A stretch of DNA of 64,000 nucleotides, from positions 182,716 to 246,715 of the forward strand of contig NZ_QLLY01000014.1 of the NCBI RefSeq assembly GCF_003259365.1, read 5' to 3'. A program made the translations under genes and the position numbers. Source of the stretch: Streptomyces sp. PsTaAH-137 (GTDB taxonomy: Bacteria; Actinomycetota; Actinomycetes; Streptomycetales; Streptomycetaceae). Below the pieces are notes generated by a model. The model saw nothing but the letters and a program-made list of their open reading frames with translations. It did not search any database and had not been told where the DNA came from. This document shows, in pieces, positions 1 to 7,604 of the stretch (the stretch's first letter is position 1; each line of letters begins with the position of its first letter).

Positions 1-1
1 G

Positions 2-76
2 GAGGCCGCCGCGGAAGCCAAGCCGCGCCGCACCCGCAAGAAGGCCGTCGCCGCGGTCGAGGCCCCCGAGGCCTGA
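2..76 (+). CDS. C-terminal end of a truncated upstream gene
   Basis: An open frame enters from the left edge and stops at TGA 74-76. The visible 24 residues are rich in Ala, Lys, Arg and Glu (ending KKAVAAVEAPEA), a disordered basic/acidic tail of the kind found on actinobacterial RNA helicases and ribosome-associated proteins. A strong hairpin follows directly, which supports a real gene end. The product cannot be identified from the tail. Confidence 0.6.
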   Translation, partial: EAAAEAKPRRTRKKAVAAVEAPEA

Positions 77-93
77 GCGCACCGGTAGCAGGA

Positions 94-126
94 GGCCCGG
101 GTTCCGCACCATGCGGAGCCCGGGCC
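94..126 (+). terminator. Stem-loop terminator
   Basis: GGCCCGGGTTCCGC pairs with GCGGAGCCCGGGCC (one G-T wobble) around a CAAT-size loop, 18 nt after the stop of the truncated first gene and before the -10 of the next gene. Confidence 0.75.
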
Positions 127-158
127 TTCGCGCTGTCGCCCCGGTGCGGAGCACGACG

Positions 159-170
159 TAATCTCACGGC
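159..170 (+). promoter_or_regulatory. -10 box of a leaderless promoter
   Basis: TAATCT at 159-164 lies exactly 6 nt before the ATG at 171, and no purine-rich Shine-Dalgarno precedes that ATG. Transcription would start at or next to the A of the start codon. No convincing -35 box is visible. Confidence 0.45.
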
Positions 171-1040
171 ATGAGCAGGCCCGCGACCTTCACCCCGCCC
201 CCCGGCACCCGTGCGCACCGACTGGCCACCGCGAGGGGCGAGTTCGCCGCCCTCGTCGGGGAGCCGGATTCGGGGTCCGTGCGCGGCACCGTGCTGCTCC
301 TTCCCGGGTTCACCGGCAGCAAGGAGGACTTCATCGCCCTGCACGGTCCGCTCGGCGCGGCCGGCTACCGCACGGTGGCCGTCGACGGGCGCGGGCAGTA
401 CGAGACGCCGGGACCCGTGGACGACGAAGCCCCTTATGCGCAGGCCGAGTTGGCTCAGGACGTGCTCGCCCAGGTCGCGGCGCTCGACGTACCGCGGGTG
501 CATCTGCTCGGGCACTCGCTCGGCGGGCTCGTGGCGCGGGCGGCGGTCCTCGCGGACCCGGCGCCGTTCGCGTCGCTGACCCTGATGGCGTCGGGCCCGG
601 CCGCCGTCACCGAGCCTCAGCAGCAGCGCGTCAAGCTGCTCCAGGGGGCGCTGGCCACCTTGGACATGGCCGAGGTCTGGGAGGCGATCCAGGCGCTCGA
701 CGCCGCCGACGACGTGGCCGATGTGCGCGGCGACGACGCCCGGGACGATCTGCGGCGGCGCTGGATGCTGAACAGCCCGGCCCAACTCATCGCCACCGGG
801 CACCAGTTGTGCACCGAGCCGGACCGGGTCGCGGAGCTGGCCGCGCTCGCGCCCGCGGTGCACGTCCTGTCGGGTGAGCGCGACGACACCTGGCCCGTGC
901 CGCTGCTCGACGACATGGCGCGCCGCCTGGGCGCCGAGCGGTCCGTGATCACCGGGGCGGAGCACTCCCCCAACACCGACCGTCCGCTGGAGACGGCCGC
1001 GGCCCTGGCGGCCTTCTGGGACCGGCATCCCGCAGCGTGA
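171..1040 (+). CDS. Alpha/beta-fold hydrolase
   Basis: This 289-aa soluble protein has the single-domain alpha/beta-hydrolase layout. An oxyanion/HG-like segment (LLLPGFTGS) lies near residue 42. The nucleophile elbow G-H-S-L-G-G puts the serine at 116, a likely acid lies in SGERDDTW near 235-240, and the histidine is in GAEHSPNTDRP near 265. There is no signal peptide, so it is cytoplasmic. The family includes esterases, lipases and haloperoxidase-like enzymes, and the substrate cannot be read from sequence. The ATG at 171 appears leaderless. It is a single-gene unit followed by an unrelated small gene. Confidence 0.85.
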   Translation: MSRPATFTPPPGTRAHRLATARGEFAALVGEPDSGSVRGTVLLLPGFTGSKEDFIALHGPLGAAGYRTVAVDGRGQYETPGPVDDEAPYAQAELAQDVLAQVAALDVPRVHLLGHSLGGLVARAAVLADPAPFASLTLMASGPAAVTEPQQQRVKLLQGALATLDMAEVWEAIQALDAADDVADVRGDDARDDLRRRWMLNSPAQLIATGHQLCTEPDRVAELAALAPAVHVLSGERDDTWPVPLLDDMARRLGAERSVITGAEHSPNTDRPLETAAALAAFWDRHPAA

Positions 1041-1107
1041 CGCTGCGTAGGCGCACCACCCCGCTACCCGCCGGTAATTAGTTTCTCGAAAAATTTCTTT
1101 AGCGTAG

Positions 1108-1133
1108 GGAATGTTTGCAGGGGGCAACCCGTT
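1108..1133 (+). promoter_or_regulatory. Candidate SigR-type (disulfide-stress) promoter
   Basis: GGAAT at 1108-1112 (preceded by G) is separated by exactly 18 nt from GTT at 1131-1133. This matches the published Streptomyces SigR consensus GGAAT-N18-GTT. It lies in an otherwise AT-rich 60-nt patch that stands out from the surrounding high-GC DNA. Transcription would begin near 1140 and give a leader of about 137 nt for the small gene at 1278. The match is seen directly; use by SigR is inference. Confidence 0.5.
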
Positions 1134-1185
1134 GTACCCATACAGAACGCGGGGCTCTCTAGTCACGCAATCCACTCTTAACGGG

Positions 1186-1277
1186 CAGGCAACCGCCTGG
1201 CCGTACGGCAGGACGAGACTGATGTCCTGCGCCAGCAGTTCTCCTTCAGGAGGATGACCAGACGAAGGGAGAAGCCC
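1186..1277 (+). promoter_or_regulatory. Structured 5' leader with consecutive small hairpins
   Basis: Three self-complementary segments lie in series: CAGGC/GCCTG at 1186-1199, GCAGGAC/GTCCTGC at 1208-1230, and CTCCT-TC-AGGAG just before 1254. The last could pair an AGGAGG away. The functional Shine-Dalgarno for the TTG at 1278 is more likely AAGGGAGAAG at about 1265-1274. Confidence 0.35.
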
Positions 1278-1430
1278 TTGCGCTTCGAAATCATGCGACT
1301 CGACGACGTCGACGGCACCGCCGTGGACACCACCGTCGTGGACGCCGCCTCCGTCAACCGGATCGTTCAGCAGGCGGCGGCCATCGGCCAGCGTCTCTAC
1401 ATCCGCCCGGCCGAGTCGTCCGCCTCGTAA
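1278..1430 (+). CDS. Conserved 50-aa protein of unknown function
   Basis: TTG-started frame encoding a 50-aa acidic, soluble peptide that begins MRFEIMRLDDVDGTAVDTTV and ends in RPAESSAS. I recall near-identical short proteins in many streptomycetes, but none with a known role. The TTG is preceded by AAGGGAGAAG at good spacing. An in-frame ATG at 1254 would add eight residues, but its AGGAGG abuts the start with no spacer. The 5' side carries a SigR-like promoter and a folded leader, and a perfect 18-bp terminator follows. A role in thiol-stress physiology is suggested only by that promoter. Confidence 0.7.
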   Translation: MRFEIMRLDDVDGTAVDTTVVDAASVNRIVQQAAAIGQRLYIRPAESSAS

Positions 1431-1452
1431 CAGCGCGGCGACTTACACACTT

Positions 1453-1489
1453 CGAAGCCCCCGTACGCACGGTGCGTACGGGGGCTTCG
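1453..1489. terminator. Bidirectional terminator
   Basis: The arms at 1453-1470 and 1472-1489 are perfect 18-bp inverted copies (CGAAGCCCCCGTACGCAC on the left). They lie between the 50-aa gene and the convergent MarC gene, so the hairpin can stop both. Confidence 0.85.
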
Positions 1490-1518
1490 CATGTCCGCGT
1501 CTCCGCGGGGCGCGGTGG

Positions 1519-2124
1519 TCAGCCGGCCCGGATCACCTGGGTGATGCCGTTGATGATCTGCTGCACGGCGATCGCGGAGAGCATCATGCCCGCGAGCCGG
1601 GTCACGAGGACCACGCCGCCGTCCTTGATGACGCGGATGATCACCAGCGAGTACCGCATGACCACCCAGAGCACGACATGGATGGCGAGGATCGCCGACC
1701 AGACGGAGACCTGGGTCGCGAACGAGTGCGCCTTCTGCACGGCGAGGATCACCGAGACGATCGCGCCTGGCCCGGCGAGCAGCGGCATGCCGAGCGGGAC
1801 GAGGGCGACGTTCACGTCCTTCGTCTGCTTCGGCTCGTCCGTCTTGCCGGTGAGCAGGTCGAGCGCGATCAGCAGCAGGAGCAGACCGCCCGCGATCATC
1901 AGGGCGGGCACGGAGACGTGCAGGTAGTCGAGGATCCGCTGGCCCAGGACGCCGAAGACGGCGATCACGCCGAAGGCGACGCAGACGGCCTGGAAGGCCA
2001 TGCGCTTCTGGACCTTGGCGGGGCGGCCCGCGGTGAGGGCGAGGAAGATCGGAGTGATTCCGGGGGGATCCATAATCACAAAAAGCGTGAGAAAAAGGGA
2101 TCCGAAGACGGCGACGTCGAACAC
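1519..2124 (-). CDS. MarC-family integral membrane protein
   Basis: This 201-aa protein is almost entirely hydrophobic, with about six membrane segments. It has the family features FLTLFVIMDPPGITPIFLAL near residue 10 and MPLLAGPGAIVSVILAV near 115-130. MarC/UPF0056 proteins are inner-membrane proteins of unclear substrate, once linked to multiple antibiotic resistance and sometimes called NAAT amino-acid transporters. The start is GTG at 2124. It lies 51 nt downstream of the PHP gene on the same strand and may be cotranscribed with it. Confidence 0.88.
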   Translation of the reverse strand: MFDVAVFGSLFLTLFVIMDPPGITPIFLALTAGRPAKVQKRMAFQAVCVAFGVIAVFGVLGQRILDYLHVSVPALMIAGGLLLLLIALDLLTGKTDEPKQTKDVNVALVPLGMPLLAGPGAIVSVILAVQKAHSFATQVSVWSAILAIHVVLWVVMRYSLVIIRVIKDGGVVLVTRLAGMMLSAIAVQQIINGITQVIRAG

Positions 2125-2175
2125 AGTGGGGCTTGCCTTGCGAGAGTGGGGCGGAGCGGGGAGAAGAGGCGGATG

Positions 2176-3048
2176 TCAGACGCGGTGTCCGCCGGCGCCC
2201 GGCACCGGGAAGGCGCCGGTGGCCCGGCGGGTGATCTCCCCGTAGATCTCCGGGTCGGTGGTGTACTCGCCGAGCACACAGGTCTTGCGGCTGCCGTGGT
2301 AGTCCGAGGAGCCGGTGGTCAGCAGTCCGAGGTCGGCGGCGAGGCCGCGCAGACGGTCCCGGGTGGCCGGGTCGTGGTCCATGTGATCGACCTCGATGCC
2401 GTCGAGCCCGGCCTCGGCCAGCTTCGCGATCGACGTCTCGGGAACCGTGCGGCCGCGCTTGACGGCGGCCGGGTGCGCGAAGACGGTGACTCCGCCCGCG
2501 GCCTTGACCAGGCGGATCGCCTCGAAGGGGTCGGTCTCGTGCTTCGGCACGTAGGCGCGGGCGCCGTCGGCCAGCCAGTTCTCGGTGAAGGCGTCGGAGA
2601 CCGTGTCCACGACACCGAGCTCGACGAGCGCGGAGGCGATGTGCGGGCGGCCCACCGAGCCGTCCCCCGCGATCCGGGCGACCTGCTCCCAGGTGACGGG
2701 GACGCCCAGCTCGTTCAGCCGCGCGATCATGCCCTTGGCGCGCGGGACGCGGTCGTCGCGGACCAGCTCGCGCTCGGCGAGCAGCGCGGCGTCCTCGGGG
2801 TCGAACAGGTACGCCAGCATGTGCATGCTCACGCCGTCGAGGCGGCAGGAGAGCTCGGCGCCGGTGACGAGGGTCAGGCCCGTCGGCAGCTCGGCCAGCG
2901 CGGCGATCGCCTCGGCGTGCCCGCGCGTGGTGTCGTGGTCGGTGAGCGCCACGACGTCCAGGCCCTGCGCCGCGGCGTTGCGCACCAGTTCGGCCGGGGT
3001 GTCCGTGCCGTCGGAAGCGGTGGAGTGGGTGTGCAGATCGATGCGCAC
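2176..3048 (-). CDS. PHP-domain metal-dependent phosphoesterase
   Basis: A 290-aa PHP protein of the RNase AM/YciV type. The four PHP motifs are visible: HTH at residues 6-8, DHD at 37-39, a Glu in GAELSC near 66, then FAHP and SSDYHG towards the C-terminus. These ligands build a trinuclear metal site for phosphoester hydrolysis. Relatives remove 3' phosphates from nucleoside 3',5'-bisphosphates or trim RNA 5' ends; which of these applies cannot be told. The GTG at 3048 was chosen because GGAG lies 10 nt upstream and the PHP motif sits at the extreme N-terminus in the family. A 320-residue form starting at 3138 would add a non-conserved leader. Confidence 0.85.
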   Translation of the reverse strand: MRIDLHTHSTASDGTDTPAELVRNAAAQGLDVVALTDHDTTRGHAEAIAALAELPTGLTLVTGAELSCRLDGVSMHMLAYLFDPEDAALLAERELVRDDRVPRAKGMIARLNELGVPVTWEQVARIAGDGSVGRPHIASALVELGVVDTVSDAFTENWLADGARAYVPKHETDPFEAIRLVKAAGGVTVFAHPAAVKRGRTVPETSIAKLAEAGLDGIEVDHMDHDPATRDRLRGLAADLGLLTTGSSDYHGSRKTCVLGEYTTDPEIYGEITRRATGAFPVPGAGGHRV

Positions 3049-3232
3049 GGCTGCGTACTCCAGGCTCGGACGGGCGGAAGGGACCGCTCCAGGATAACGG
3101 GGATCGCACCCACTCCCGTCACGCCCGAATCGGGCCACGACCCCTTACCCGTACGCCTCGCGCCGGATCACCGTGCCGCGCTCACCGCCATCACCGCAGA
3201 ACGCGGGATCATCCATGACACGCGCATCGATA

Positions 3233-3871
3233 TCACTGCAGAACGCGCGGCGACAGCGCCCCGCACGGCAGCAGTTCCACCTCGGCGCCCGCGTCCCGCA
3301 GATCGGTCAGGACCAGCTCGTCGTACATCAGCAGCCCGGACGACGCGGGCCACACGATCGCCCACAGCCACAGCCCGCGCGCCTCGCCCGCGAAGACCGC
3401 GCGGTCGTCGGGGCCGCTCCGCACGTGCCACAGCGGGGTGGGCCGGCCGGCGGCGACCACCTTGGCGCTCGGCGGCCCGAGGACGTCCATGTGCGGGCCG
3501 GGGTCGGGGCCCTCGATGCCCGCGTAGCGCGCGCCGAGTCCGACACCCAGCTCCTCGGCGACGAGCACCAGCTCACCCATGCCGCCGAGCGGCGCGGGTC
3601 CCGAGCAGGCGACGGCGGTGGCGCGGCCGCCGTGCCGGTCGTCCCCCGCGTTGGCCACTCCGGTGAACAGCCAGCCGACGGGGAGCGGCCACGGCATCCA
3701 GACGGGCACCTGGGCGCGGTGCACCACGACGCCGAGAGCCTCGACGCTGGGCGGGATCACAGGCTGCAGCGGGTGCACGGTGCCGTGCACATCGCACTGC
3801 CAGGAGTCGGCAAAGAGTCCGGGAGCCCTGACCCGGCCACCACACTTCGGGCAACTGGGTTCGCCCCTCAT
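3233..3871 (-). CDS. Zinc-ribbon protein, DUF6758-like
   Basis: A 212-aa soluble protein that opens with a treble-clef/zinc-ribbon-like pattern, CPKCGG at residues 7-10 and CDVHG at about 26-29. A Trp/Pro/Gly-rich body follows, including a VPVWMPWPLPVGWLFTG segment. I recall it as a streptomycete-wide conserved protein (DUF6758) with no assigned function. The ATG at 3871 starts just before the zinc motif; an upstream extension to 3907 has no family support. It is divergent from the MFS gene across about 190 nt. Confidence 0.65.
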   Translation of the reverse strand: MRGEPSCPKCGGRVRAPGLFADSWQCDVHGTVHPLQPVIPPSVEALGVVVHRAQVPVWMPWPLPVGWLFTGVANAGDDRHGGRATAVACSGPAPLGGMGELVLVAEELGVGLGARYAGIEGPDPGPHMDVLGPPSAKVVAAGRPTPLWHVRSGPDDRAVFAGEARGLWLWAIVWPASSGLLMYDELVLTDLRDAGAEVELLPCGALSPRVLQ

Positions 3872-3969
3872 ACGGCCCACGGTCCTCCCCGTCCCGCGCC
3901 GCGTCAAGGACGATCACCCGTCCGGAGTGTGCCGGTACGGTGCGTCCCGCCCGCACATATAGATGTAGC

Positions 3970-4008
3970 TTGCATTAATTAGCCACGCTAACTTATTGTG
4001 TGTATAGG
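3970..4008 (+). promoter_or_regulatory. Promoter with MarR-like operator for the MFS gene
   Basis: An AT-rich island carries the perfect palindrome TTAGC-CAC-GCTAA at 3979-3991. It overlaps plausible promoter elements (TTGCAT at 3970-3975 and TATAGG at 4003-4008). TTAGC-type palindromes of this size are typical operators for MarR-family repressors of drug exporters. No MarR gene is adjacent, so the regulator would act from elsewhere. Confidence 0.45.
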
Positions 4009-4064
4009 TCAACCAACCGGTCGGGCATCCGCACCGGACGCGAGACGAAGGAAGTGGAACGGGC

Positions 4065-5321
4065 ATGAGCCACAGCAGTACAGGAGGTCCCGCCGAAGGG
4101 GACCCGTTCGACGCAGGTGCGGGCAGCATCCTGCGTCAACCGAAGGCGGTCTGGGCGACCGCCGGGGCATCCGTCGTCGCCTTCATGGGCATCGGGCTCG
4201 TCGACCCGATCCTGCCGTCGATCGCACAGGGCCTGAAGGCCACGCAGAGCCAGGTCTCCCTGCTCTTCACCTCGTACTTCCTGATCACCGCCGTCGCGAT
4301 GCTGGTCACCGGGTTCGTGTCCAGCCGGATCGGCGGCAAGAAGACGCTGCTCGTCGGGCTCGCGCTCGTCGTGATCTTCGCGGCCCTCTCCGGCACCTCG
4401 GACACCGTCGGCCAGCTGGTCGGCTTCCGGGCCGGCTGGGGTCTGGGCAACGCGCTCTTCGTGTCGACCGCGCTCGCCGTCATCGTCGGCGCCGCGGCCG
4501 GTGGCTCGGCCGCCGCGATCCTGCTCTACGAGTCCGCGCTCGGCCTCGGCATGGCGTGCGGGCCGCTGGTGGGCGCCCTGCTCGGCAACGCCAGCTGGCG
4601 CTACCCGTTCTTCGGCACCGCGGCCCTGATGGCCATCGGGTTCATCTGCATCTCGCTGTTCCTGAAGGAGCAGCCCAAGCCCGCGCGGAAGACGTCGATC
4701 CTCGATCCCCTGAAGGCGCTCGGGCACGGCGGACTCGCCTCCGCGGCCGTCTCCGCGTTCTTCTACAACTACACGTTCTTCACGGTGCTGGCCTTCACGC
4801 CGTTCGTGCTGAACATGACCCCGTACAAGTCGGGCGGCGTCTTCTTCGCCTGGGGCGTGCTGCTCGCGCTGTTCTCGGTGCTCGTCGCGCCGCGCATGCA
4901 GGCGAGGTTCGGCTCGCTCAAGGTGGTCGGCGGCTCGCTGGTGCTGCTCGCGATCGACGTGCTCGTGCTCGGCTACGGCAACCACACCACCGCCATCGTC
5001 TGCACGATCCTGTCCGGCGCCTTCATCGGCGTGAACAACACGGTGTACACGGAGCTGGCGCTCGGCGTCTCGGACGCGCCGCGCCCTGTGGCGAGCGCCG
5101 GCTACAACTTCGTCCGGTGGTTCGCCGCCGCGGCCGCGCCGTACCTGGCGCCGAAGATCGAGGAGTGGACCGACATCCACGTCCCGTTCGTGGTCGCCGC
5201 GGTCACGGCCCTGCTCGGCGCCGTCGTGGTCTGGGTGCGCAGGAACGCGCTCACCCACGAGGCGGAGGAGCTGGAGCCGCGGCACGCCACCGAGGACGGC
5301 GTCACCGTCTTCGCCAACTGA
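4065..5321 (+). CDS. MFS efflux transporter
   Basis: A 418-aa protein with about 12 hydrophobic segments. The MFS loop 2-3 motif is seen as SSRIGGKKTLLVG near residues 88-100, and a DHA-type segment (GMACGPLVGALLGNASWRYPFF) lies near 165-185. The pattern fits proton-driven export of small hydrophobic compounds; the substrate is unknown. A short charged N-terminus precedes the first helix. The upstream palindrome implies induction by ligand-controlled derepression. The gene converges on the SUFU gene with only 24 nt between the stops. Confidence 0.85.
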   Translation: MSHSSTGGPAEGDPFDAGAGSILRQPKAVWATAGASVVAFMGIGLVDPILPSIAQGLKATQSQVSLLFTSYFLITAVAMLVTGFVSSRIGGKKTLLVGLALVVIFAALSGTSDTVGQLVGFRAGWGLGNALFVSTALAVIVGAAAGGSAAAILLYESALGLGMACGPLVGALLGNASWRYPFFGTAALMAIGFICISLFLKEQPKPARKTSILDPLKALGHGGLASAAVSAFFYNYTFFTVLAFTPFVLNMTPYKSGGVFFAWGVLLALFSVLVAPRMQARFGSLKVVGGSLVLLAIDVLVLGYGNHTTAIVCTILSGAFIGVNNTVYTELALGVSDAPRPVASAGYNFVRWFAAAAAPYLAPKIEEWTDIHVPFVVAAVTALLGAVVVWVRRNALTHEAEELEPRHATEDGVTVFAN

Positions 5322-5345
5322 TCCCCGTACCGCCTCCCGGCCGAG

Positions 5346-5936
5346 TCAGTCGAGAGCGACGGACCTGCGCAGCGGATCGCGCAGGTCCGTCCCGCTGTTC
5401 AGCCACTTCTCCTGGAGCTCGGCCGCGCCGTGCACCCGCTTCCACGCCGCCTCGTTCTGCGTCATGGGCAGCAGCGGCAGGAACCGTACGGGGTCCATCG
5501 GCGCGTCCAGTTCGAGGTCCTCCACCAGGCCGCCCGACTCCGCCACGAGGACGGAGGTGAACGGCGCGCCCGGCCACAGCGGCTCGCCCACGTCCAGCGA
5601 CGCGCCCGGGGCCACGACCACGCCCTCCACCTGCGGCGAGGCGGCGAGCACCGCGAGCGGCCTGAGCACCTTGTCGGTCTCGGCGAGCCCCGCGCGGACC
5701 GTCAGGACCAGCTCCGCGCGCGGCCCCTCGACCGGATCGGCGAGGGCCGCGGTCGGGTCGGCCATCGGCGCGGCGGACATCCCCAGCGTCGCGTAACGCA
5801 CGACACCCTGGTCGGCGTCGGTGAAACGCAGCACCTCGATGCGGTCCGTGCCGAGGAACGTGACCGCCGCGCGCGCGTCCGGTTCGCCCAGGGCCGTGCG
5901 CAGCCGGGCCTCTACAAGCGCAAGAACTTCTCCCAT
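5346..5936 (-). CDS. Suppressor-of-fused (SUFU) domain protein
   Basis: A 196-aa soluble protein that fits the bacterial SUFU-domain family: an N-terminal alpha/beta region followed by a conserved tail with PVRFLPLLPMTQNEAAWKRVHG near 147-168. Bacterial SUFU proteins are often linked to immunity or toxin-antitoxin functions, but this chromosomal form is a conserved single gene of unknown role. It starts at ATG 5936 and is divergent from corA. Confidence 0.65.
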   Translation of the reverse strand: MGEVLALVEARLRTALGEPDARAAVTFLGTDRIEVLRFTDADQGVVRYATLGMSAAPMADPTAALADPVEGPRAELVLTVRAGLAETDKVLRPLAVLAASPQVEGVVVAPGASLDVGEPLWPGAPFTSVLVAESGGLVEDLELDAPMDPVRFLPLLPMTQNEAAWKRVHGAAELQEKWLNSGTDLRDPLRRSVALD

Positions 5937-6457
5937 CCCGTGAGCATAGAACTCGCATGGAACGGGTAAAGGCGGGGCTTGCTTCTTCAGTCGGCTGATA
6001 GTCTTGGCCGCTGGTCGGGACGGAACGCAGAGCGTCCCCGCCGAGAGCCCTCAAGAGCCCTCGAAGACCCGACCCACTGATCGTCCCTCACGGGGGACCG
6101 GCCGGAGGAGGTGGGGCTGTCATGGATCGAAGTCGACCGTGCAGTACCACCCGTTCTTCCGGCCGCTAGGCCCGTATCCCACACCGCAGTCAGCAGCGGC
6201 CGGCGTTCCGTCGGCGGTCTGTGTCCCGGGGCTTCCGGGCTGTCCGCGTTTGCCGGAAGAGCACTTCGTTTCCACCTGATCTTTCCGATCGTCCTGATCT
6301 GAATCAGTCAGCGGAGCCGCCCGGCGTCGGTGCGGTGCTCCCCGCTTTGTGGACGTGCAGCATGTCCCGGTTTCCGGTTGGCCAGGACGTCCTCATTCCG
6401 GGCAGTTCCGATTTCCCGAGTGCCCTGCGCGGCTCCCGCCCGCGAAGGAGCCTGCCC
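5937..6457 (+). promoter_or_regulatory. corA: Long non-coding interval and leader upstream of corA
   Basis: About 520 nt between divergent genes with no conserved long frame. It holds one well-positioned short frame (6122-6169) behind a perfect GGAGGAGG. The next 290 nt to corA are moderately AT-richer than the flanks and contain several small inverted repeats. The length suits a regulated mRNA leader; no known Mg riboswitch motif was recognised. Confidence 0.35.
6122..6169 (+). CDS. Candidate 15-aa upstream leader peptide
   Basis: ATG at 6122 with GGAGGAGG at 6104-6111 (10-nt spacing) opens a frame MDRSRPCSTTRSSGR that ends at TAG 6167-6169. The strong ribosome site on so short a frame, about 290 nt ahead of a magnesium transporter gene, is what suggests a leader peptide. 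Conservation is unknown and this may be chance. Confidence 0.25.
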   Translation: MDRSRPCSTTRSSGR

Positions 6458-7591
6458 ATGTCGATGATGCGCGACCTGCGTGCCGCCGTCCGCCCCTCGC
6501 TGCGCAAGAGCGTGGCCCCGTACGAGAACGAGGCGCGCTCCTCGTACGACCCCACCCGCGATCCCTCCGCCTGCTCGGCCGTCGTGGACTGTGCCGTCTA
6601 CCGCGACGGGGCGCGCGTGGAGAGCGGCGACGACTGCCTGACGCCGCGCGAGGCACGCCTCCAGGTACGCCGTGACGGCGGCTTCGCCTGGATCGGTCTG
6701 CACGAGCCGACCGAGAAGGAATTCGCCGGTATCGCCGCCGAATTCGGACTGCACCCGCTCGCCGTCGAGGACGCGGTCCACGCCCACCAGCGGCCCAAGC
6801 TGGAGCCGTACGACGACACGCTCTTCGCCGTGTTCAAGACCATCCACTACGTCGAGCACGCCGAACTGACCGACACCAGCGAGGTCGTGGAGACCGGCGA
6901 GGTCATGTGCTTCCTCGGCCGCGACTTCTTCATCACCGTGCGGCACGGCGGACAGGGCTCGCTGCGCGCGCTGCGCCGCCGCCTCCAGGCCGAGCCCGAG
7001 CTGCTCGCCAAGGGCCCGAGCGCGGTGCTGCACGCCATCTCCGACCACGTCGTCGACGGCTATCTGGCGGTGGCCGACGCGATGCAGGACGACATCGACG
7101 AGGTCGAGACCGACGTCTTCTCGCCGCGCCGCAGGGGCGGTCCGCGCGGCACCGACGCCGGCGGCATCTACCAGCTCAAGCGCGAGGTCCTGGAGTTCAA
7201 GCGGGCCGTCGCCCCGCTGCGCCGGCCGCTGCAACTGCTGAGCGAGCGGCCGATGCGGCTGATCGACCCCGACATCCAGAAGTACTTCCGTGACGTCGCC
7301 GACCACCTGGAGCGCGTCCAGGAACAGGTCATCGGCTTCGACGAACTCCTCAACTCGATCCTCCAGGCCAACCTGGCGCAGGCGTCCGTCGCGCAGAACG
7401 AGGACATGCGCAAGATCACCTCGTGGGCCGCCATCGTCGCCGTCCCGACCATGGTCTGCGGGGTCTACGGCATGAACTTCGACCACATGCCCGAGCTGCA
7501 CTGGCGGTTCGGCTACCCGCTGGTGCTCGCCGTCACCGTCGTCGCGTGCTTCACCATCCACCGCACCCTCAAGCGCAACGGCTGGCTGTAG
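6458..7591 (+). CDS. corA: Magnesium/cobalt transporter CorA
   Basis: A 377-aa CorA-family channel: a large soluble N-terminal domain, a long helix, and two C-terminal membrane segments. The GMN signature is at residues 338-340 (YGMNFDHMPELHW). It forms a pentamer in the cell membrane for Mg2+ (and Co2+) uptake. The ATG at 6458 was chosen over longer frames because GAAGGAG lies 8 nt upstream and the family's N-terminus fits. A 29-residue low-complexity stretch (RRRGGPRGTDAGG) lies in the middle. The MgtE_N/CBS and DUF1003 genes nearby point to a magnesium theme. Confidence 0.92.
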   Translation: MSMMRDLRAAVRPSLRKSVAPYENEARSSYDPTRDPSACSAVVDCAVYRDGARVESGDDCLTPREARLQVRRDGGFAWIGLHEPTEKEFAGIAAEFGLHPLAVEDAVHAHQRPKLEPYDDTLFAVFKTIHYVEHAELTDTSEVVETGEVMCFLGRDFFITVRHGGQGSLRALRRRLQAEPELLAKGPSAVLHAISDHVVDGYLAVADAMQDDIDEVETDVFSPRRRGGPRGTDAGGIYQLKREVLEFKRAVAPLRRPLQLLSERPMRLIDPDIQKYFRDVADHLERVQEQVIGFDELLNSILQANLAQASVAQNEDMRKITSWAAIVAVPTMVCGVYGMNFDHMPELHWRFGYPLVLAVTVVACFTIHRTLKRNGWL

Positions 7592-7592
7592 C

Positions 7593-7604
7593 TACGCTGG
7601 CCGC
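7593..7604 (+). promoter_or_regulatory. -10 box of a leaderless promoter
   Basis: TACGCT at 7593-7598, 6 nt before the ATG at 7605 and starting two bases after the corA stop codon. No Shine-Dalgarno precedes the ATG. Confidence 0.4.

Noticed and set aside
1254..1277. Alternative ATG start for the 50-aa gene
   Set aside because: AGGAGG abuts the ATG with no spacer, whereas TTG 1278 has a purine-rich site at normal distance and begins the conserved sequence.
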